Source: Tetragonia tetragonoides (taxonomy: Eukaryota; Streptophyta; Magnoliopsida; Caryophyllales; Aizoaceae). Taken from it: DNA of 64,000 nucleotides. A program made the translations under genes and the position numbers. Where the stretch lies: positions 17,997,307 to 18,061,306 of the forward strand of contig CM076139.1 in assembly GCA_038025085.1 (NCBI GenBank), in the 5' to 3' direction. A model generated the notes under the pieces. The model searched no databases. It worked only from the letters and a program-made list of their open reading frames with translations, and had not been told where the DNA came from. This document shows, piece by piece, positions 57,135-64,000 of the stretch. Within the stretch, counting starts at the first letter, position 1. Each line of letters begins with the position of its first letter.

Positions 57135-59478
57135 TCAGACATCATATTTTGTTGTCGATCTTGATCTTGTCCTGCTTCGAGTATTTGAATACCGCGGAAA
57201 GTTCAATGAAGCATCCACCATGCTTTCTCCTTCACCCCAATCCTCTGATACATCCTGGAACTTTGATTTAGTGCTATTCCTAAAACCGAACCCCTCATCA
57301 TTATCACTACTAACACTCCTATAAGTATACTGAGAGATTGAAGAGTTGAGGTGGCTTAGACTATCCCCGTTGGTGATTTGGCTAATATCTGACATGGATT
57401 TTCCTGGGGGTGGGGGTTTGAAGTATAGACATATTGCTGCAATGTCGTCTGTCCTCGAGGCTGGAAACCGGCTCTTCCAGGCTCGTACAGCGTGTGCCAC
57501 TAAGAACTTCGCTGCCATGGATCGCTTCCTCGCTGCTGATACTATCTTCACTACTTCAAAGTTTGTCAACACATCCCATACCTGAATCATTAGTCACAAG
57601 TTCATATAGATGTACTATCTTAAAGTAGCTAGTGATAATCCAGTATAAAAGATTTGCATGTTAATAATTTGGTTAGGCTGATCTTTTCAACATTTTACAC
57701 AAAAACAAATCCCACAGTTGAGGGATACAGATTTGGAAACTTTTGAAGATCTATGAAGTTAATTGACAATGGAGTAATTAAGGTGCTTACCCCATCTGTG
57801 GCAAGGACAACAAATTCATCTTTCTCGGTCAACTTCCTGTAAAAGACTTGAGGGATAGAAATGAGACCATAATCTTTGAGGCAGAAATCTCCAAAAGCCC
57901 TTGTCATGGCAAGGCCAGGGCTGTCTTCATTTGGCAACCATAGTCTAAGCACCCCTGGTTCCTCATCAAGAGCAAATACTCGACCATTGCAGCGCCTAAC
58001 TCTCTCTGCTTCTGGGGCAACACTTGGCTTACAATCCATGGTTAGTTGGACAGGAATCACTTCCCCTTTCTCCCCTCGTGTGCACAAAACTGCACGCGAA
58101 TCTCCTAAGTTTCCAACGATTAAGTGATTCCCCTACAAAGAAGTTCAGAAAAACGAATACGAGAAAAATAAGTACTCAGAAAAAGAGAGCTGAACTGATT
58201 GAACCCTCATTGCTACCTCTAGAAATGTGAGAATAACTAGCTAGGCCAGGAAAATCCTTAAGAGGTTATGTTGAACACAAAAAGGGTTTTGAACCAAAGT
58301 CTATGTATGGTACTATGATCCCTGAAACACTTTAACAGACGGTATAACATACCTGTTTAACAACAGTTACAGCTGTTGTACCACTACAGTAGCTGTCAAT
58401 AGAGGAATCAAGGCTAAGTTCTTTATCCACCTCTCTGAATGATCTCAAAAAGCCAGCCTTCCATGACTGGAATATTGAATTGGCATCAGAATCGAAATCC
58501 TGGGATGCAGGAGGATCAATGTTGTCCCCGTCCTCATCCTCGTAGCAGGCATCAACGTCGCTCTGACTCCGGCCTTTCGTTTGAAGAAGATTTCGGGCAG
58601 AAGAGAGCTTTGAAGGAAGTTGGTCCCGAGCATGACAGGCCACCTTATGTCCACAAGGCCCGTGCCCGTCAAACACCCCACAGAAGTACACATCCTTCTC
58701 ACCTGTCAAGTCCTGAATGTATGTCACAGTTTTTTTGCATCATCAGAGTTAGCCAACAAGGCACAACAATTATCAAGAAAGTCAAAAATGAAATTTTTAT
58801 TAGCTTAGCAAGCAACATAAATAAATCCTATTCCCTCTAGGCTCAAGTATCTGATTAAACAGTAATGTTGTAAGGCCATATATAATTGAAAACTTGACGG
58901 ATTGGGGGTATGAGTAACATTACAAGGCATAAACACGAATCAAATTATATCTAGAAATGTCTTCGTGGTCAGAATCAATACATTTTATGATAGTTCAATT
59001 ACTGAACACAAAAATAAATATATGGATCATTTGTCGAAATCATGGTAATATCTTTAACAACCCTTCTCTAAATTCCTGGATCATGATTATGCAAATGCAG
59101 ACATCAACGCGGAACATTAAGGAAATTATGTGTTCCTTAATGTATTATCACAATGTATAGCCAACACTCAGTAAAAATGGGCTTCATAGGTGATCTTATA
59201 TGTTCCTGAATTGATCATGCAGCAGAGGAGAAGATAGATTGATTAAAAGCTTTAACAGTTACCTCCCAAACCGTCATGGCATCTTGATTAATTCCTTTCT
59301 TCCCTTGTTGTGTGGCCATACAAACATAATCAGAAAATCCTTGAAGCCTAATAGAAGCTCCAAAATCTCCTTTCAGGGTGACATGGTTGTCTTCCTGATC
59401 ACATTCATGCTCAAACACAGCAATCTGACGATCACGATAGCTGCCATAGTTCCCTTCTTTGCTGCAACAGGCTCCCAT
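57135..59478 (-). CDS. Protein phosphatase 2C (Arabidopsis PP2C65-like)
   Basis: Mg/Mn-dependent Ser/Thr phosphatase, 454 residues from four exons on the minus strand: 59263-59478, 58353-58712, 57791-58132, 57135-57581. All are in phase with GT-AG introns. The start MGACCSK is a consensus for N-myristoylation at Gly2 with palmitoylation at the Cys pair, so the enzyme is probably anchored at the plasma membrane. Conserved motifs: GINQDAMTVWE (about 62-72), DGHG at 87-90, SGTTAV near 183, GNLGDSRAVL near 199, FGDFCLKDYG, ATDGVWD at about 303-309, and metal-binding TDD near 350-352. The tail after 360 is Ser- and Arg-rich. From memory, Arabidopsis At5g01700 (PP2C65) has the same MGACCSK start and exon content. 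The gene appears intact. Confidence 0.93.
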
Positions 59479-59479
59479 T

Positions 59480-62400
59480 TTGTTGGCAACCCACCAAATC
59501 ACCCGTTTTTTTCGCGACAAAACTGAGCCAGAACACCAAGCACAGAATACAAGTCTGTTTTCCTGGATCAGGATTTGGAGACACAACCAAAATGACAACT
59601 TTAACAATACCTATGATCAGAATTATCACATTGAAGGAGAAAACAACATGGTACATGTCTTTTCGGAAACAAGCCTTTGAATAAATTTAGAAACACTACC
59701 AATAATCTTAATAACAATAATACTAGAAGAAAAAATTGATTTGGATTTGGGAGAGGAGCTTTAGCTGTATAATTTGTCAGGGTTCAATCATTTTGCATTG
59801 GGTTTTGCTCCTCTCATATTTTATTGAGAATAAGATTAGGTAAGCTAAAATACGCAAATTTCTCAAAATGCCATGCATTTTGATAGGTGCATTGTCTATT
59901 CCTGGATCCCTTTTTTTTATGGATTTCATTTCTAAATTTGGCTGCCGTCTTAGTATCTCATTCGATACTGCCAACTTACCAAATAAAATTGCAGATAAGT
60001 TTTTGCCAAAAATACTTATTAGCACCAACTTTCCTTGATTTCGATTGAGGCCGCCTTATATGTGATTTTGTGTATTTCCAGTTTTAGCACCTCCATTTGC
60101 TGGAAATCTTCAACGTTCACTCATAACATGACAATGTATGTTTTTGTCTCCCTTTTCCCTTTTGTTTTTGGTATAATTTTTTTGGTTCGTGGAGGATACA
60201 CAATAAGTCAATTACCGATAGAAATCGGGCTCTTAATTCTGATTGGGGCCATAATCCTACTAGTGATTATTCTCTTGATTTCTTCGTGGTTACTTTTAGC
60301 AAGAATATTTAAATCTTTTTCATCTCAATTTCTTGTGACCATTTCATTAAAGGTCATGATTATTCTTTTTTTTTTTTTTCACTTCTTTGAAATTTATTAT
60401 TTAAATTTTCTCTAACTAGATTGAGATTGAGATCCAACCATTCATCTCGAAATTGGAAGCGATCTCCACCTTACGAAATGAAGAAAAAATGGAGATAAAT
60501 ATATACAAATAATAATAAAAAATTACCTTGTATTATTTTCAACTAAGTAAGCTATAATATTCTTGATATTCTTGTAATATTATTGCTTGTATTGTGCTCC
60601 GTACGAGTTTAGGGATGGTAAAGGTTATTGCAAGAAACTAAAAAGAAACAAAAAAAAAAAAAGATAAATGAGGGAAGGGCAAAATGTTGTCACCAAGGAG
60701 TAGAGGTGTCCTAAAAAATATCAATATTCTACATAAATAAGATAAATTAATATTACATATTGCCTTTAACATAGCAATAATACTCGTACGAATGATAAAG
60801 TTTTGTGTCGTTCACCATTTAAAAATGTAAGAGTCACTTATTCTAAGCAGTGATCATTATTATTTCACTAAAAAGTGACATTCATCGTTTCATAAAAAGT
60901 TACGATAAGAACATCTTAATCAAGTTTTTGTCAACTAAGTATGGGATGAGATTTTGAAGACGAAATCAATCTGCTTTTGACCTCGTTCACCCGGCTTTGG
61001 AAATTCCTAAGCTATAAATATCAGCCTCTACGATTCCGATTCCAATCCCAATTAAGGTGCTGTTAAAGTGTCAATGTCCACCACCATCCATTTCTACAAG
61101 TTTCAATCAATACCCATCTATTTCTACAAGCCATAGTCATCAACAGTCACAAACTCACAATATATCAGTTTATTATTACCCAAACTATTAAGTCTTTATC
61201 TCAAAATCACAACAAAGTAGCCATCACAATATCTGGTGATGGGTATCATTCAAATCAGGGCAAAGTATGTGAAGTGAATTCTTCCTACTAGCTAAGAATG
61301 GTTAAAAGAAGCATCACCTCTCATCGTATCACCACGCCTAACTCAAGAAACATCCAAGAACATCATTTTCGCGGTACGTTGCCCAAATGGCAAGCTTCCT
61401 ACAATTGACAACTATAGAAAGTACTCCAAGTGAATGCAATAAATACAGTAGAGAAATTAGTTTTGGGAAACTGCCCATATTAAAGCAGTCCATGGCCAAA
61501 ATGGAAGTCGCAACCTGATGTAGATGATCAGCCAGGACAATGGACATGCCCAAAACAGGGAACAACAAACGAAATATGAACGGCTGAGTTTGATTAAACT
61601 GAGGGCGTCCAAGAAATAAGCATGTCGATCAAGAATTCATTGAAATCGAGACCAATAAGTCTTGTATGAGGCCACCTCTGAAATACAAGGCAAGGCCTTA
61701 ATCATGGAACAAAATTAGAACAAAAAAAAGCCTAATCCATAATTGTCCTCTTTATCATTTGGTCTAATCTAACTGTTAAGTGCACCATCAAAACAATTAA
61801 CCCCCATCTTTGACCTGACCCACTATCACATGCAAGTGCAACACATAAGCCAACTTGGTTGACAAAAGAGCTTCCATCAGTCATTCAACCACCTTAGCTA
61901 ATACACCACCTAAACCATACAACTTCATTCTTAAATCATAATACCAGTGCAAAACCATTGACATAGAACCTTTACAAGAGGACTAGAAGTCTAGAACAAG
62001 TACATTGTGATATGACAAAAGGAGTATTACTCATAACCACTCCCATCCGCAGCTGACCACTCCCATCCGCAGCAAAGAAAAAGAAAAGAAAATTTAAAGC
62101 TCATGAAAGCAACCGTTACATAAACCCGTCACCATCGTCGCTACCCAAAGACAGAAATTACTAGGTGGGGAAGCTGAAAACACAGTACATACTATACAGA
62201 GTAACATTCCAAGGCCTCAGATATCCTTCTTGATTACCATTTGCCAGGCTTCTCTTGATGTACCCAAAATATGACCCTACGCTAAATCAAATCATGGTGT
62301 TCTACCAGTCATCAGCTACTAGCAAGGCCCCTGTCTCCTTAATATGAGACTCAAGGGGAACCAAATTAAATTGGCAATACAATGAAATGTGATTGGCAGA

Positions 62401-63190
62401 AACAAAAACTCACAACTTCCTACCAAAAATTGCATTCTATCCAACCCTACCAAATAAACGGTACTTATAAAAATCAAGGAACTGCACAGAAGCTACAAAT
62501 TTTAAGCACAATATTGGCTACTGACAATAGGGGACACTGAAACTGGTACCAGTTTTGTATGGCTATGAAGCTCAAAGGGGGCAACTTAACTTAAAATGCA
62601 GTGAAAAGACAGGAAAGCATATCCAACCAAAAAAAGGGTAAGGCATTATAAGAAGTCAAATGTACTACAGAGCAATAAGCACCATTGGATTCTTGGCAAA
62701 AAGGGGAAAACAAAGTAACAAAATCAGATTCTACTTTCACCCGCTCATCAAGGGAACAAAGATTGGAAAAACACTTATAGCTTGTACCAGATTCATCTAA
62801 GAAACACTCATAGCAAGCACATGCAATTTAGTTATATACTTGCCCAAGAACAGTAAAAACTTAACAAATTTGACACCAAGATACCATCAAAACAAACAGT
62901 ACTTGCAATATGGGCAAATTACATGCTAATCAAATTATACACCCCATGAAAGGGAAAGAACAGCAACAATTTATAGACAACAAACAAATGAAAGAATATG
63001 ATATATCACTGAAAAGATGTAAATTTCATTTCCAAGTAAAGCTTTTCAGACAACTAAACTGAGAGTAACTATAAGTAAACAACACAAACTAACAGCATCG
63101 CCACAGTAAACAAGAACTATAAGATCAAAGTACAAGAGAGTTATATGGATGACAGTGAAGACGACCGGACAGTCGAATTACCATTACGAA
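59480..63190. other. Intergenic region between PP2C and the methyltransferase
   Basis: Includes the PP2C promoter and leader near 59480-59800 and, near 62800-63190, the probable 3' UTR of the methyltransferase. A 126-codon plus-strand frame at 60035-60415 is rich in hydrophobic residues but resembles nothing I know and is not counted as a gene. Confidence 0.45.
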
Positions 63191-64000
63191 TCACCACCAT
63201 TGATGAACAAGAACCCCTCTTTCTCTTAGAGAAGTAAAGAGGTCCAAACACTGACCATAAGTTTTCTCATACTTAGCACTCCTTTCACCAGGGCAACACC
63301 TTTGCCACCGATTATAATGACACTCAAGAAAAATCTCATCAATCAAACAAATCGCTCCAGTCTCAAACAACCTTGGAATCAAATCAAATTCAGTCCCTTC
63401 CACATCCATTTTCATCACCACAAAGTCCTTCTCAGTCACTGTACTCTTCAACCATTCCGCAAAATCGAACCCAACAATCTTATCAACCCCGTTCGACACC
63501 CCTTTACCCTCCGATTGAACAGGCTTAATCCGTCCCATTCCACGCCCTTTCTTCCCCTTCTCCTCAGCATCGTCCCCCGGATCATGATTAACCTCGAAAA
63601 ACAATGTCTCATTCCTAACCCACGCCGCATACGGCAACAACTTCACTTGCTTCTTCTTCAACTCATACTCATCATGAAAAGAATTGTCAGCTTCAATTGC
63701 GTAAACTTCAAAAGTCTTATTCTGTTTAGGATATTGCTTCTTAAACCAACTCCCAATACTCGAACCGTAACTTCTAGCTCCTACATCTACATATATATAC
63801 CTACTCTTAAAACTAATATCCACCATTGATGGTAAATACTTAATATTCTGTATATTCCTTTTCAATGTTATCCATGGCTTCAATGGCTCCTTCTCTATAA
63901 TTTTCTCCGCTTTTCGAACAATCTCTTCTTTATACCCAGGAACCAAACACTCTTTGTTCTTCTTCTGATTATTATTTACAAAACCATGATCATGATGATA
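63191..64000 (-). CDS. FkbM-type SAM-dependent methyltransferase, 3' part
   Basis: The minus-strand frame ends at a TGA at 63191-63193 and stays open to the window edge, so the start lies beyond 64000. The GTG near 63946 is internal. The visible 270 or so residues hold a class I methyltransferase fold: YIYVDVGARSYG (SAM-binding loop), FEVYAIEAD (acidic residue for the ribose), VKLLPYAAWV, then VVMKMDVEGTEFDLIPRL and IDEIFLECHYNRW, typical of the FkbM family. The C-terminal part is Cys-rich (QRCCPGERS) and ends LVHQWW. The substrate is unknown. Plant members often have an N-terminal membrane anchor and act in the secretory pathway, which cannot be checked here. It resembles the gene I remember as Arabidopsis At5g01710. 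Confidence 0.88.
   Translation of the reverse strand, partial: YHHDHGFVNNNQKKNKECLVPGYKEEIVRKAEKIIEKEPLKPWITLKRNIQNIKYLPSMVDISFKSRYIYVDVGARSYGSSIGSWFKKQYPKQNKTFEVYAIEADNSFHDEYELKKKQVKLLPYAAWVRNETLFFEVNHDPGDDAEEKGKKGRGMGRIKPVQSEGKGVSNGVDKIVGFDFAEWLKSTVTEKDFVVMKMDVEGTEFDLIPRLFETGAICLIDEIFLECHYNRWQRCCPGERSAKYEKTYGQCLDLFTSLRERGVLVHQWW

Noticed and set aside
60035..60415. 126-codon hydrophobic open frame on the plus strand
   Set aside because: No family resemblance, no clear promoter or splice context, and T-rich DNA readily gives hydrophobic open frames by chance.

Overview
This is plant nuclear DNA, almost certainly from a eudicot. It is AT-rich and its genes are split by GT-AG introns. It has a plant ribosomal protein gene with telo-box and site II promoter motifs, and a dense load of plant-type Ty1/copia, LINE, SINE, MITE and PIF/Harbinger elements. 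I cannot name the species from sequence alone.

Layout. 1-1068: upstream DNA ending in a GA microsatellite. 1069-6729: an intact copia retrotransposon whose two 796-bp LTRs look identical, inserted in that GA tract. 6768-17856 (+): an aldo-keto reductase gene whose ATG lies 38 bp past the 3' LTR. Its intron 1 holds a MITE, a SINE and a LINE relic, and intron 2 holds a second, older, broken copia element (9572-16322). One internal coding exon appears to be missing. 18724-21400 (-): ribosomal protein uL22/L17, seven exons, with a first coding exon that is only the ATG. 24679-37730 (+): a ten-exon HtrA/DegP14-like gene with a PDZ domain and no catalytic triad. Its introns 4 and 6 are swollen by LINE pieces, a 733-bp inverted-repeat element and a SINE. 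41526-43690 (-): two tandem, broken trypsin-like gene copies, the second interrupted by a MITE-like element. 44360-45727: a deletion-derivative copia element. 49161-49753: a short retroposed sequence with an A tail. 50693-54807: a complete but decayed PIF/Harbinger transposon. 57135-59478 (-): a four-exon PP2C phosphatase. 63191 to the window end (-): the 3' part of an FkbM-type methyltransferase gene.

The host genes are housekeeping or signalling genes with no operon-like logic. From memory, the reductase, phosphatase and methyltransferase match neighbouring Arabidopsis loci (At5g01670, At5g01700, At5g01710), so they look like a conserved block opened up by transposons. I found no new defence or mobile system. 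The most notable items are the very recent copia insertion immediately upstream of the reductase start codon combined with the missing reductase exon, the HtrA-like protein with all three catalytic residues replaced, and several elements whose target-site duplications can be read exactly.
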